From: an uncultured Bacteroidales bacterium
GTDB lineage: Bacteria > Bacteroidota > Bacteroidia > Bacteroidales > UBA932
Length of the DNA stretch: 42,147 bases
Direction: 5' to 3'
NCBI GenBank assembly: GCA_905235535.1
Contig: CAJOLS010000002.1
Span: 1 to 42,147 of the forward strand
Positions 28,599 to 38,077 of the stretch are shown one piece after another. The position numbers and the translations under genes are program-made. The notes beneath the pieces are model-generated. The model saw only the letters and a program-made list of their open reading frames with translations, searched no databases and was not told the DNA's origin. Numbering within the stretch: position 1 is the first letter of the stretch; each line of letters begins with the position of its first letter.

Positions 28599-29993
28599 AT
28601 GCGTAAACTAACCTCTGTGATTGCAATCGTGCTGCTGACAGCGTCTGCGGCATTTGCGCAGAAAGCCGTCAAGTACAACCAGTACGGCGTGGCCGTAGAA
28701 TCCGAGGTCCTGGATGCAGAATCCCAGGACGGATTCCTGGTCCTCGGATCCCCTGACAGCAACTACAACATCTGGTTCGACAACCGTGTCCAGGTGGACA
28801 TGGGCGGTTTCTTCGGAGCCCCCTCTTTTGCCGACCCCATCGGCAACGGCATCAGCATCCGCCGCGCCCGCTTCGCCATCAAGGCCCAGCTGGACGAGAA
28901 ATGGTACGGAGAGTTCGATATGGACCTGGCCAACGGCCTGGTAGAACTCAAGGATGCCATCATCCGGTACACCGGAGTGCGCAATCTGGAATTGCAGGCC
29001 GGTAATTTCAAGGAGAATTTCTCCATCCAGCGCAACTCCTCTTCCCGTTACCTCATGTTCATGGAGCGTCCCATGGTTTGCTCCGCCCTGGCTCCTTCCC
29101 GCCACCTGGGTCTCAATGCCAAGTACAGCAATCCTTTTATCTGGGCTTCCGTGGGCTTCTTCGCCCAGGAAGGTGCCGGTGCCGAGGAAAACACCAACGT
29201 GCAGGATAACAACAAGGACTTCGGCCGTGGCATCAGCTTCAAGGACAAGACCGGCTTTGCCGTTACGTCCAAGGTGGTTTTCCGCCCCCTGTTCAAGCTG
29301 GAGAACGCAGGCCTCCACATTGGCCTTGCCCACTCTTACCGCACCACCCTGGCCAGCGTAGCCACCGGCGAATGGGGCACCTATCGTGCCAGCTCCCGTA
29401 ACTCCACCAGCATCAACCGCAAGAAGTACGTGGACACCAACAACCTCAAGGACTACGAATTCAACCACCTGTGGACGGTGGAAGTGGCCGGTCACTGGAA
29501 CGGCCTGCGCTATGAGGCCGCCTATATCGGCGACAATGTCCATTACAAAAACACCAAGCTGGTGAACAACTTCGGCGGCTGGTATGTCCAGGCCGGTTAT
29601 CTCCTGTTCGGCGGCAAACAGCGCTACGATTCCGTGGGCGCCAAGTACACCCGTGCAGAGCGCGGCCGGAAGTGGGGAGACCTGGAGCTCTGCGCCCGTT
29701 ATGAGTATCTCAACCTCAACGACACCCGCGACAATGCCAAGGAGAAGGTTTACGGCGGCAGCGCCGAGGCCTACACCGTGGGCCTGAACTGGTGGATTAC
29801 CAACAACGTCCGTTTCCAGCTCAACTACCAGTACAACAACAACGACCGTTATGCCAACGGTAAGGACAAGCTGAATGTGGGCCTGGACGCCGTCGGACAG
29901 CCTACCAAGGACTACACCAAGGTGGTTACTCCCGCTGGCAAGGCCGGTGTGGACTACCACATGGTGGCCCTCCGTTTTGAAGTGGACTTCTAG
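28599..29993 (+). CDS. Phosphate-selective porin O/P family
   Basis: 'FDNRVQVDMGGFFGAP...SIRRARFAIKAQLDEKWYGEFDMDLANGLVELKDAIIRYTGVRNLELQAGNFKENFSIQRNSSSRYLMFMERP' typical of OprP/OprO. Confidence 0.88.
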   Translation: MRKLTSVIAIVLLTASAAFAQKAVKYNQYGVAVESEVLDAESQDGFLVLGSPDSNYNIWFDNRVQVDMGGFFGAPSFADPIGNGISIRRARFAIKAQLDEKWYGEFDMDLANGLVELKDAIIRYTGVRNLELQAGNFKENFSIQRNSSSRYLMFMERPMVCSALAPSRHLGLNAKYSNPFIWASVGFFAQEGAGAEENTNVQDNNKDFGRGISFKDKTGFAVTSKVVFRPLFKLENAGLHIGLAHSYRTTLASVATGEWGTYRASSRNSTSINRKKYVDTNNLKDYEFNHLWTVEVAGHWNGLRYEAAYIGDNVHYKNTKLVNNFGGWYVQAGYLLFGGKQRYDSVGAKYTRAERGRKWGDLELCARYEYLNLNDTRDNAKEKVYGGSAEAYTVGLNWWITNNVRFQLNYQYNNNDRYANGKDKLNVGLDAVGQPTKDYTKVVTPAGKAGVDYHMVALRFEVDF

Positions 29994-30017
29994 TATAACG
30001 AAATAAGGACTTTAGTC

Positions 30018-30848
30018 ATGAAAAAGATATTTATCATTGCAGCTGCCGCCGTCCTGGCACTAACCGGATGCGTCAAAGATGAAATGTTCAAAGGCCCCTC
30101 CAAGATTGAGAAGGTGGTCTTTACCCCCGAGGCTCCAACCTCCAACGATGCTGTTGCCGTTGTCGCTACGGTGAGCGGGCTCCAGAAAGTCACTACCGCC
30201 ACCCTTTATTATGGAAATGCCGCCGTTCCCATGACCCCGGACAACAGCGGGAACCAGTTTATGGCCACCATTCCCGCTATGCCGGACGGAACCGAAGTTT
30301 CCTTCACGGTAAAGGTGGTCAACGAAGCCAGTTTCGAGACCACTTCCGATAATTACACCTACAAGGTGGGAGACCCCGCCACCGACTGGACCAAACTCCA
30401 GTTCAATGAGGTGTACGGCGCCGGAGCCGATGAAGAGAAGTTCTTCGAGCTGCACAACGGCAGCGACTTCCCCATCAAGCTCACCGGTGTCACCATCAAC
30501 AAAGATGAAGAACTTACCTGGACCGGCGAGGACGGTGAGGTGGTTCCCGCCCACGGGGTATTTGCCATCATCGGCGGCAAGGGCACCACGTCCAGAGGCT
30601 TCAAGAGCGGCTTCTCTTCCAAGAAGAGTGTCCTGCTCGAGCTCTTCGACCCCAAGGGCAACAAGATTGACCAGTTCCAGCGCGGCGACAAGGGGGACGA
30701 CGGCAAGTGGGGCGCATCCCTGACGGACAACAAGGGCTCCTGGAGCCGTATCCCCGACGGAAGCGGCAAATGGATGATTACGGCAACCTTCACTCCGAAC
30801 GCATTGAACAGCAGGGAAGGCACCGAAGATCCCGATGTAAAACAGTAA
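30018..30848 (+). CDS. Lipoprotein with lamin-tail-like domain
   Basis: Lipobox LALTGCVKD; 'LQFNEVYGAGADEEKFFELHNGSDFPIKLTGVTI...GVFAIIGG...GNKIDQFQRG...GSWSRIPDGSGKW...TPNALN' LTD pattern. Confidence 0.75.
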   Translation: MKKIFIIAAAAVLALTGCVKDEMFKGPSKIEKVVFTPEAPTSNDAVAVVATVSGLQKVTTATLYYGNAAVPMTPDNSGNQFMATIPAMPDGTEVSFTVKVVNEASFETTSDNYTYKVGDPATDWTKLQFNEVYGAGADEEKFFELHNGSDFPIKLTGVTINKDEELTWTGEDGEVVPAHGVFAIIGGKGTTSRGFKSGFSSKKSVLLELFDPKGNKIDQFQRGDKGDDGKWGASLTDNKGSWSRIPDGSGKWMITATFTPNALNSREGTEDPDVKQ

Positions 30849-30869
30849 TACATAATAATTTAAGTAACT

Positions 30870-31508
30870 ATGGCAGAACTTAAGATTGGCGAGATTTCCA
30901 AACCTCGCTTCGAATTCCGCAGTTTTGGACAGTGCTTCTGCGAGGCACACAAACGGATGGCACGCCTAAGCGCACCCGTCCCCGAAAAGGTGTGGGAACG
31001 CACCAGCGATGAGATTTACATCATCAGCGCCAAGAACGACATCAACAACACCAAGATCCGCGACGGCAAGATGGACATCAAGACCTATGTCCAGACCGTA
31101 GATGGTTTTGAGCAGTGGAACCCCCTGATGAAGGGCGAATTCCCCATCTCCAGGGAAGTGCTGGAGAAGGAAGTGTTCCCCGCCTTCATGGTGGAGATGC
31201 CCAAGCTTACCAAGGACACCTATACCTTTGACGAGTTCATCGCCATGGTGAAGGCCTGCCCGGACCTGGCCGCCGTGCGCGTTCACAAGCAGCGCTTCGG
31301 CTACATGGTGAACAACACTATCTGCGAGGTGGGCAACGTCCTTATCAACGGCGCCAAGGTGGTGACCATCAACTCCGAGAGCACGGAGATCGAAGACATC
31401 AGGAAGACGGTGGCCGACTGCCACCTGGAGGGTGTGGAGAACATCAATTACCTCCAGGCCATTAAGCGCGTTATCGGCATGAGTGACAAACCTTTAGCTA
31501 ACGAATAG
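30870..31508 (+). CDS. Putative divergent CYTH/triphosphate-tunnel-like protein
   Basis: 'KPRFEFRSFG' (ExR), 'DEIYIISAKNDINNTKIRDGKMDIKTYVQ', 'VRVHKQRFGYMVNNTICEVGNVLINGAKVVTINSES...INYLQAIKRVIG' resemble CYTH strand order. Confidence 0.5.
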   Translation: MAELKIGEISKPRFEFRSFGQCFCEAHKRMARLSAPVPEKVWERTSDEIYIISAKNDINNTKIRDGKMDIKTYVQTVDGFEQWNPLMKGEFPISREVLEKEVFPAFMVEMPKLTKDTYTFDEFIAMVKACPDLAAVRVHKQRFGYMVNNTICEVGNVLINGAKVVTINSESTEIEDIRKTVADCHLEGVENINYLQAIKRVIGMSDKPLANE

Positions 31509-31511
31509 ACC

Positions 31512-31988
31512 ATGGCACAGGAAATTGAAAAGAAATTCTTGGTAAAGGGCGACTTCAAGGCCGATGCCTTCAAGGCCACCCGCATCACGCAGGGTTATCT
31601 CTCCTCCGTCCCGGAACGCACGGTGCGCGTCCGCGTGAAGGGAGAGAAGGGCTTTATCACCATCAAGGGAATAGGGAACGCTTCCGGCGCCGCCCGCTTT
31701 GAATGGGAGAAGGAAATCCCCGTGGAAGAGGTGAAGTCCCTCCTGGAACTGGCCGAACCCGGTGTCATTGACAAGACCCGCTACCTGGTGAAAAACACTG
31801 ACGGTGTACACACCTGGGAAGTGGACGAGTTCTACGGCGACAACGAAGGCCTCACCGTGGCCGAGGTTGAACTGTCCGATGAGAACGAGCCCTTCGACAA
31901 GCCCGCCTGGCTGGGAGAGGAAGTGACCGGAGACCCCAAATACTTCAACTCCATGCTGATGAAGAACCCTTATAAAAACTGGAAATAA
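31512..31988 (+). CDS. CYTH-domain (triphosphate tunnel metalloenzyme) protein
   Basis: 'MAQEIEKKFLVKGDF' ExExK, 'RTVRVRVKGEKGFITIKG', 'WEVDEFYGDNEGLTVAEVELSDEN'. Confidence 0.93.
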   Translation: MAQEIEKKFLVKGDFKADAFKATRITQGYLSSVPERTVRVRVKGEKGFITIKGIGNASGAARFEWEKEIPVEEVKSLLELAEPGVIDKTRYLVKNTDGVHTWEVDEFYGDNEGLTVAEVELSDENEPFDKPAWLGEEVTGDPKYFNSMLMKNPYKNWK

Positions 31989-31989
31989 A

Positions 31990-33567
31990 ATGATGGACCC
32001 GCTTGACATGAACAACTACAAGGTTGAGAAGCTGCCCAAGATGCAGAAATCGGCCTTCGAAATCTGGATGGCACGCCTGGGTGCGCCCCTGGCTTTCATT
32101 GCATTTGTCTGGATAACATGGTTCTGTCACATCGGGTTCATAGACCATCTGGACACCGGACTGTTGGCCGCTTCGGCTCAGAAGCGGCTGACAGCCCTGG
32201 GTCTGGAGGGTTTTATCCGCGCCAACTATGCCATGCTGGGCATCTTTGTGGCCAGCCTCATCCTGTGGATAACGGAGGCCATCCCCAATTACCTGACCTC
32301 CCTCATCCTCATCCTGGGTATAATCCTGTTTGATGTAACCACCCAGAAGGAGGCCCTGGCCCAGCTGGGCCACCCGGTGATGTGGCTGAACATCCTCAGC
32401 TTCGTGCTGGCCTCCATGCTGGTGAAAACCCAATTTGCCCGGCGTCTGGCCCTGGCCTTTGTCATCAAGTTCGGCCGCAGCGCCAAAGGCGTGCTGTGGA
32501 GCTTTCTCCTGATTAACCTGGTGCTGAGCGCCTTCATATCGGCCACTACCGTGAAGGCTACCATCATGCTGCCCATTTTCATGGTCATCTGCGCCATCTA
32601 CGGTGCCTCCGACGGCCACCGCAACAACTTCGGCCGCAACCTTGTCATCCAGAACCTCTTCCAGGTGAATATCGGCGCCAATGCCTTCTATACCGGCAGC
32701 GGAGCGCACCTGCTGGCCATTTCCCTCATCGCCGGCTTCGTGGGAAGCTGCGACTTCGGATACAAAGAGTGGCTGGTGGCGGTGGGCCCCATGAGCGTGA
32801 TAATCCTGGTGGTGGGCCTGCTGCTGGGCATGTATGTGTTCTTCCCCATGAAAAAGGAAGAGCAGAAGCCCCAGCTGGAGGGCGGCCTGGACCGGCTGAA
32901 ACAGGAGCTGGCAGCCATGGGAAAGATGTCGGTCGAAGAATGGAAGGCCGTGGGCATCTTTGTTCTGGTGCTGTTCCTGTGGGTGACCAAAGGCACCTTC
33001 CACAACATTGACGAAACCATCGTGGCCCTTATCGGCGCCATCCTGGCCCTGCTGCCGGGGATTGGCGTGGTCAAGTGGAATGATGTGGACATCCCCTGGC
33101 ACCTGATGCTGTTCAGCGCGGGCGCCTATACCCTGGGCAGCGGGCTCAACGCCACGGACCTGCCCAACACCATGGTGAACGCGGTGTTCAATTCCATGGG
33201 CATTACGGCCGACACCCCCTTCTGGGTGCTTTATGTGATTCTTACCTTCCTGATGATGTATTCCGGCCTGGTGTTCCAGAGCAAGACCATCCGGACCATG
33301 GTCTTCGTTCCCATCGCCCTGGGCGTGGAGAAGCGCTTCGGCTTCCCGTCCATGAGCCTGGCCCTGCCGGTTGCCATGCTCATCGAGCACTGCTATGTGC
33401 TCCCCTTCAACAGCAAACCCGCGGCCCTTCTGTACACCACCAACCAGTACAGCATGACGGACGCATTCAAATATGGCATCACCATGATGACCTTCTCCTG
33501 GCTGCTCATCCTTCTCTTCGGGCAGACGGTCTTGAAGTGGCTTCATATTACTCCGGGCTTGTTTTAG
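31990..33567 (+). CDS. DASS/SLC13-family anion:Na+ symporter
   Basis: Multi-TM; 'IFVASLILWITEAIPNYLTSLILILGIILFDV', 'LVLSAFISATTVKATIMLPIFMVI', 'DIPWHLMLFSAGAYTLGSGL'. Confidence 0.87.
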   Translation: MMDPLDMNNYKVEKLPKMQKSAFEIWMARLGAPLAFIAFVWITWFCHIGFIDHLDTGLLAASAQKRLTALGLEGFIRANYAMLGIFVASLILWITEAIPNYLTSLILILGIILFDVTTQKEALAQLGHPVMWLNILSFVLASMLVKTQFARRLALAFVIKFGRSAKGVLWSFLLINLVLSAFISATTVKATIMLPIFMVICAIYGASDGHRNNFGRNLVIQNLFQVNIGANAFYTGSGAHLLAISLIAGFVGSCDFGYKEWLVAVGPMSVIILVVGLLLGMYVFFPMKKEEQKPQLEGGLDRLKQELAAMGKMSVEEWKAVGIFVLVLFLWVTKGTFHNIDETIVALIGAILALLPGIGVVKWNDVDIPWHLMLFSAGAYTLGSGLNATDLPNTMVNAVFNSMGITADTPFWVLYVILTFLMMYSGLVFQSKTIRTMVFVPIALGVEKRFGFPSMSLALPVAMLIEHCYVLPFNSKPAALLYTTNQYSMTDAFKYGITMMTFSWLLILLFGQTVLKWLHITPGLF

Positions 33568-33589
33568 TCCTTCATAAACACTAACTTTG
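33559..33589 (+). promoter_or_regulatory. Internal -33/-7 promoter for mgtC-like gene
   Basis: TTG (33559-33561), N20, TAACTTTG (33582-33589), ATG at 33595. Confidence 0.65.
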
Positions 33590-33594
33590 TCCGT

Positions 33595-34221
33595 ATGGCC
33601 TTCGATTGGGTTTTGATATTCCGGCTGTTTGCCGCCGGTGTACTGGGCGGCCTCATTGGTCTGGAGCGGGAATTCCGCGCCAAGGAAGCCGGCGTGCGTA
33701 CGCACTTCATAGTGGCACTGGGCAGCGCCCTGTTCATGATTATCTCCGAATTTGCCTTTGACGGCAAGCAGCACGACGCTGCCCGTGTGGCGGCTCAGGT
33801 TGTCTCCGGCATCGGTTTCATCGGCGCCGGCGTCATCATTTTCCAGCGCAACGTGGTGCGCGGCATCACCACCGCCGCGGGCCTGTGGGTGGCCGCAGCC
33901 ATCGGCCTGGCCTGCGGAGACGGCATGTATCCCGTGGCCATCGCCGCCACGGTGCTCACCGTTTCCTGCCTGGAAATGATGCATTTTGTGAACCTGCATT
34001 ACAGCGAAAAGCTGGTGGACCTGATTCTGGTCCCGGAAAAGGCCTACGACCTTCCCACGCTGCCGCAGAGGCTCAAGGAACAGAAAGTGAAAGTAGAATC
34101 CTATACCCTCTCCGGCGGCAAGGTGCACCTGACCCTCCGCCTCCGGCAAAGGGATTACCTGAATACCCTCCAGCAGCTTATCAACACCCTGGAAGGCTTT
34201 ACCATTGAAGAAATTAACTGA
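33595..34221 (+). CDS. MgtC/SapB family membrane protein
   Basis: 'GGLIGLEREFRAKEAGVRTHFIVALGSALFMIIS...ARVAAQVVSGIGFIGAGVIIFQRNVVRGITTAAGLWVAAAIGLACG'. Confidence 0.92.
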   Translation: MAFDWVLIFRLFAAGVLGGLIGLEREFRAKEAGVRTHFIVALGSALFMIISEFAFDGKQHDAARVAAQVVSGIGFIGAGVIIFQRNVVRGITTAAGLWVAAAIGLACGDGMYPVAIAATVLTVSCLEMMHFVNLHYSEKLVDLILVPEKAYDLPTLPQRLKEQKVKVESYTLSGGKVHLTLRLRQRDYLNTLQQLINTLEGFTIEEIN

Positions 34222-34244
34222 CCAAAACAAACTAAAACCATACT

Positions 34245-36452
34245 ATGAACTGGCTTTTCTACTTGGTTCCGGCCGCCGCCGCGGCGGCCCTCCTGTTTGC
34301 CTGGATTTTCTTCCGCCAGATGTTCAAGGAGAGTGAAGGAACCCCTACCATGCAGGAAATCGCCCGGTACGTGCGCGAAGGGGCCATGGCATACCTTCGG
34401 CAGCAGTACAAAGTGGTTGTGATTGTCTTTATTGTGCTCGCGGTCTTTTTCGCCATCCTGGCCTATGGCTTCGGGGTGCAGAATCCCTGGGTGCCCTTTG
34501 CCTTCCTCACCGGCGGTTTCTTCTCCGGCCTGGCGGGTTTTGTGGGCATGAAAACGGCCACCTATGCCAGTGCACGCACCGCCAATGCCACCATGCACAG
34601 CCTCAATGCCGGCCTTAAGATAGCCTTCCGCAGCGGCGCCGTCATGGGCCTCACCGTAGTGGGCCTGGGCCTGCTGGACATCTCCATCTGGTGGATGGTC
34701 CTCAACGCTTTCGTAGAGGAGGCGACGCCCGCCCAAACCCTGGTGGTGATTACCACCACCATGCTCACCTTCGGAATGGGAGCCTCAACGCAGGCGCTCT
34801 TTGCCCGTGTGGGCGGCGGCATCTACACCAAGGCGGCCGATGTAGGGGCCGATATCGTAGGCAAAGTGGAACAGGACATCCCGGAGGACGACCCTCGCAA
34901 CCCCGCCACCATCGCCGACAACGTGGGCGACAACGTGGGTGACGTGGCCGGCATGGGGGCCGATTTGTACGAAAGCTATTGCGGCTCCATCCTGGCCACC
35001 ATGGCATTGGGCGCATCGGCCTTCTTTACCCAGGGAACGGACATCCAGATGAAAGCCATCCTGGCCCCTATGGTTATTGCGGCCATTGGTGTAGTTCTTT
35101 CTGTATTAGGTATTTATGCCGTACATACCAAGGAAGGCGCCACCCTCAAGGACCTGCTGGGTTCCCTAAGCGCGGGCACCAACCTCAGCGCGGTGCTCAT
35201 TGCCGTGGCGGCCTTCGGCGTGTTCTATCTGCTGGGCTTTGACGGGCAGAACGGCCTCCCGCAGTGGTGGCAGCTGTCCCTGAGTGTGCTCAGCGGCCTG
35301 GGCTCCGGCGTCATCGTGGGCAAAGTGACCGAATTCTATACGTCCCATTCCTATCGGCCCACCCGGAAACTGGCCTCCAGTGCGCAGACAGGGTCGGCCA
35401 CCGTGATCATCAACGGCGTGGGCCTGGGCATGCGTTCCACCGCCATTCCCGTGATTACCATTGCCGTCGCCATCCTGCTGGCCTATGGTTTTGCCACGGG
35501 ATTCGTGTTCTCCACGGCCACCCTAAGCCTGGGCCTGTACGGCATTTCCATCGCCGCCGTGGGGATGCTCTCCACCCTGGGCATCACCCTGGCCACAGAT
35601 GCCTACGGCCCCATTGCCGACAATGCCGGCGGCAACGCCCAGATGAGCGAACTGGATCCTTCCGTGCGCGAAAAGACGGACGTGCTGGATTCTCTGGGCA
35701 ACACCACCGCCGCTACCGGCAAGGGTTTTGCCATAGGTTCCGCCGCCCTCACCGCCCTGGCCCTTCTGGCTTCGTATATCGAGGAGCTCAAGATTGGCTT
35801 CAGCCACATTGGAAAAACCGTGCTGCAGGTGGGAGACCGCACCGTGGACACCCTTTCGGCTTCCATTACGGATATTGTTGAATATTACGATATTACCCTT
35901 ATGAATCCCATGGTGCTGGTGGGCGTTTTCGTGGGCTCCATGATGGCCTTCCTCTTCTGTGGCCTCACCATGAACGCCGTGGGCCGCGCCGCCTCCAAGA
36001 TGGTGGAGGAAGTGCGCCGCCAGTTCCGTGAAATGAAGGGAATCCTGGAAGGGAAACAGCGTCCGGACTATACCAGCTGCGTACGCATTTCCACCAGGGC
36101 CGCCCAGCAGGAGATGATTCTGCCTTCCGTGCTGGCCATTGTGGTGCCCATGCTGGTGGGCATCGTCCTGGGTCCTGCGGGTGTGATAGGTCTTCTGGCC
36201 GGCGGTCTGGGTGCCGGTTTTGTGCTGGCCATCTTCCTGGCCAACTCCGGCGGCGCCTGGGACAACGCCAAGAAATACGTGGAAGAAGGCAACTTCGGCG
36301 GCAAGAACTCCCCGGCCCACAAGGCCACCATCGTGGGAGACACCGTGGGAGACCCCTTCAAGGATACCTCCGGCCCGTCCCTGAACATCCTCATCAAACT
36401 CATGAGCATGGTTTCCATCGTCATGGCCGGCCTCACGGTAATGCTGCACTGA
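34245..36452 (+). CDS. hppA: Membrane-bound ion-pumping pyrophosphatase
   Basis: 'EQDIPEDDPRNPATIADNVGDNVGDVAGMGADLYESY' and 'DSLGNTTAATGKGFAIGSAALTALAL'; Ala in GNTTAATGKG suggests a K+-dependent type. Confidence 0.95.
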   Translation: MNWLFYLVPAAAAAALLFAWIFFRQMFKESEGTPTMQEIARYVREGAMAYLRQQYKVVVIVFIVLAVFFAILAYGFGVQNPWVPFAFLTGGFFSGLAGFVGMKTATYASARTANATMHSLNAGLKIAFRSGAVMGLTVVGLGLLDISIWWMVLNAFVEEATPAQTLVVITTTMLTFGMGASTQALFARVGGGIYTKAADVGADIVGKVEQDIPEDDPRNPATIADNVGDNVGDVAGMGADLYESYCGSILATMALGASAFFTQGTDIQMKAILAPMVIAAIGVVLSVLGIYAVHTKEGATLKDLLGSLSAGTNLSAVLIAVAAFGVFYLLGFDGQNGLPQWWQLSLSVLSGLGSGVIVGKVTEFYTSHSYRPTRKLASSAQTGSATVIINGVGLGMRSTAIPVITIAVAILLAYGFATGFVFSTATLSLGLYGISIAAVGMLSTLGITLATDAYGPIADNAGGNAQMSELDPSVREKTDVLDSLGNTTAATGKGFAIGSAALTALALLASYIEELKIGFSHIGKTVLQVGDRTVDTLSASITDIVEYYDITLMNPMVLVGVFVGSMMAFLFCGLTMNAVGRAASKMVEEVRRQFREMKGILEGKQRPDYTSCVRISTRAAQQEMILPSVLAIVVPMLVGIVLGPAGVIGLLAGGLGAGFVLAIFLANSGGAWDNAKKYVEEGNFGGKNSPAHKATIVGDTVGDPFKDTSGPSLNILIKLMSMVSIVMAGLTVMLH

Positions 36453-36486
36453 CCATCGGTATCCCCGGGGTTTTCAAAAAAAGCTG

Positions 36487-36494
36487 TATCTTTG
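36487..36494 (+). promoter_or_regulatory. Candidate -7 box TATCTTTG, 6 nt from sufB ATG
   Basis: TATCTTTG then CATGAT then ATG (36501). Confidence 0.5.
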
Positions 36495-36500
36495 CATGAT

Positions 36501-37943
36501 ATGTCTGAAGACAAGCAAATCATACAGCAGTTCACCTCCGGGGAGTACAAGGAAGGATTTGTAACGGACGTGGAGCAGGAGTTCATCCCGAAAGGGCTGA
36601 ACGAGGATATTGTGCGCATGATATCGGCCCGGAAGGAAGAGCCGCAGTGGCTGCTGGAATTCCGTTTGGACGCCCTTCGCAAGTGGCAGGCCATGCCTCA
36701 GCCGGAATGGGCGCATTTAGATATGCCGGAGATTGATTATCAGGACATTATCTACTTTGCCGCCCCCAAGAAAGACAAGGACCGCCCCAAAGAGATAGAC
36801 CCCAAGCTGGCCGAAACCTTTGACAAGCTGGGCATTCCCCTCAAGGAGAGGGACGTGCTGGCGGGCGTGGTGGCCGTGGACGCCGTCTTCGATTCCGTGT
36901 CCGTCACCACCACCTTCCGCAAAACCCTGGCGGAAAAAGGCATCATCTTCTGCAGTTTCTCCGAGGCTGTGAAGGAACATCCGGACCTGGTGAGAAAGTA
37001 CCTCGCCACTGTAGTGCCGTCCGGCGACAATTACTTCGCCGCCCTCAATTCGGCCGTTTTCTCCGACGGCTCCTTCTGCTACATCCCCAAGGGCGTCCGC
37101 TGCCCCATGGAGCTTTCCAGCTACTTCCGCATCAATGCCAAGGGCACGGGCCAGTTCGAGCGCACGCTCATCGTGGCCGATGAAGACTCGTACGTAAGCT
37201 ACATGGAAGGCTGCACCGCCCCCATGAGGGACGAGCGGCAGCTGCACGCCGCCGTTGTGGAAATTGTAGTGGAAAAAGGGGCCGATGTCAAATATTCCAC
37301 CGTGCAGAACTGGTATCCCGGGGATGCCGATGGAAAAGGCGGAATCCTGAATCTCGTAACCAAGCGCGGCATCTGCAAGGGAGACGGCAGCCACCTTTCC
37401 TGGACGCAGGTGGAAACCGGATCGGCCATTACATGGAAATATCCTTCTACTATATTGAAAGGGGATTACAGCAGTTCGGAGTTCTACTCGGTGGCCGTTA
37501 CCAACAACCACCAGCAGGCCGATACCGGCACCAAGATGATCCATCTGGGCCGGGGCACCAAGAGCCGTATCGTGTCAAAGGGCATATCGGCCGGCGTTAG
37601 CCAGAACAGCTACCGCGGCCTGGTGAGAATGGCCAAAGGGGCGCAGAATGCCCGCAACTATTCGCAGTGCGACAGCCTCCTCATTGGCTCCCGCTGCGGT
37701 GCCCATACCTTCCCGGACATCCAGTCCCGGAATCCTACCGCCACGGTGGAGCACGAAGCCACCACCTCCAAGATTTCGGAGGACCAGCTCTTCTACTGCA
37801 ACCAGCGGGGAATGGGCCCGGAAGAGGCGGTGGGCCTTATTGTTAACGGATATGCGCGGGAAGTCCTTTCCCGTCTCCCTATGGAATTTGCCGTTGAGGC
37901 GCAAAAACTGTTGCAGGTGTCCCTGGAGGGCTCCGTGGGTTAA
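36501..37943 (+). CDS. sufB: Fe-S assembly protein SufB
   Basis: '[62 protein letters not shown]', '[21 protein letters not shown]'. Confidence 0.96.
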   Translation: MSEDKQIIQQFTSGEYKEGFVTDVEQEFIPKGLNEDIVRMISARKEEPQWLLEFRLDALRKWQAMPQPEWAHLDMPEIDYQDIIYFAAPKKDKDRPKEIDPKLAETFDKLGIPLKERDVLAGVVAVDAVFDSVSVTTTFRKTLAEKGIIFCSFSEAVKEHPDLVRKYLATVVPSGDNYFAALNSAVFSDGSFCYIPKGVRCPMELSSYFRINAKGTGQFERTLIVADEDSYVSYMEGCTAPMRDERQLHAAVVEIVVEKGADVKYSTVQNWYPGDADGKGGILNLVTKRGICKGDGSHLSWTQVETGSAITWKYPSTILKGDYSSSEFYSVAVTNNHQQADTGTKMIHLGRGTKSRIVSKGISAGVSQNSYRGLVRMAKGAQNARNYSQCDSLLIGSRCGAHTFPDIQSRNPTATVEHEATTSKISEDQLFYCNQRGMGPEEAVGLIVNGYAREVLSRLPMEFAVEAQKLLQVSLEGSVG

Positions 37944-37951
37944 CCCTGTTT

Positions 37952-37980
37952 GTTATTCTGAACGAAGTGAAGAATCTCAA
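37952..37980. repeat. Short dispersed repeat GTTATTCTGAACGAAGTGAAGAATCTCAA
   Basis: Interrupted palindrome ATTCT...AGAAT; matches a motif recalled as common in Bacteroidota intergenic DNA (encodes 'CYSERSEES' in one frame). Confidence 0.6.
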
Positions 37981-37992
37981 GCCTATGGGTGA

Positions 37993-38060
37993 AAATTTTT
38001 GAGGAAAATTTACCAAAAAGAAACATAAAGAATTTATTGAATCATTTCAAAACAGACTCT
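37993..38060. mobile_element. Left-truncated copy of the 6279-6395 MITE
   Basis: 68 bp identical to 6329-6396, including the right TIR AATCATTTCAAAACAGACTC; no left TIR. Confidence 0.85.
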
Positions 38061-38077
38061 CAATATAATGATACGAT

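Noticed and set aside
31945-34230. 761-aa minus-strand ORF antisense to the DASS/mgtC genes
   Set aside because: Spans two well-supported plus-strand membrane protein genes; low-complexity His/Gln/Gly composition typical of antisense shadow ORFs.
37952-38060. Possible CRISPR or riboswitch in the sufB-pnuC gap
   Set aside because: Only single copies of two dispersed repeats; no repeat-spacer periodicity and no recognisable riboswitch core.
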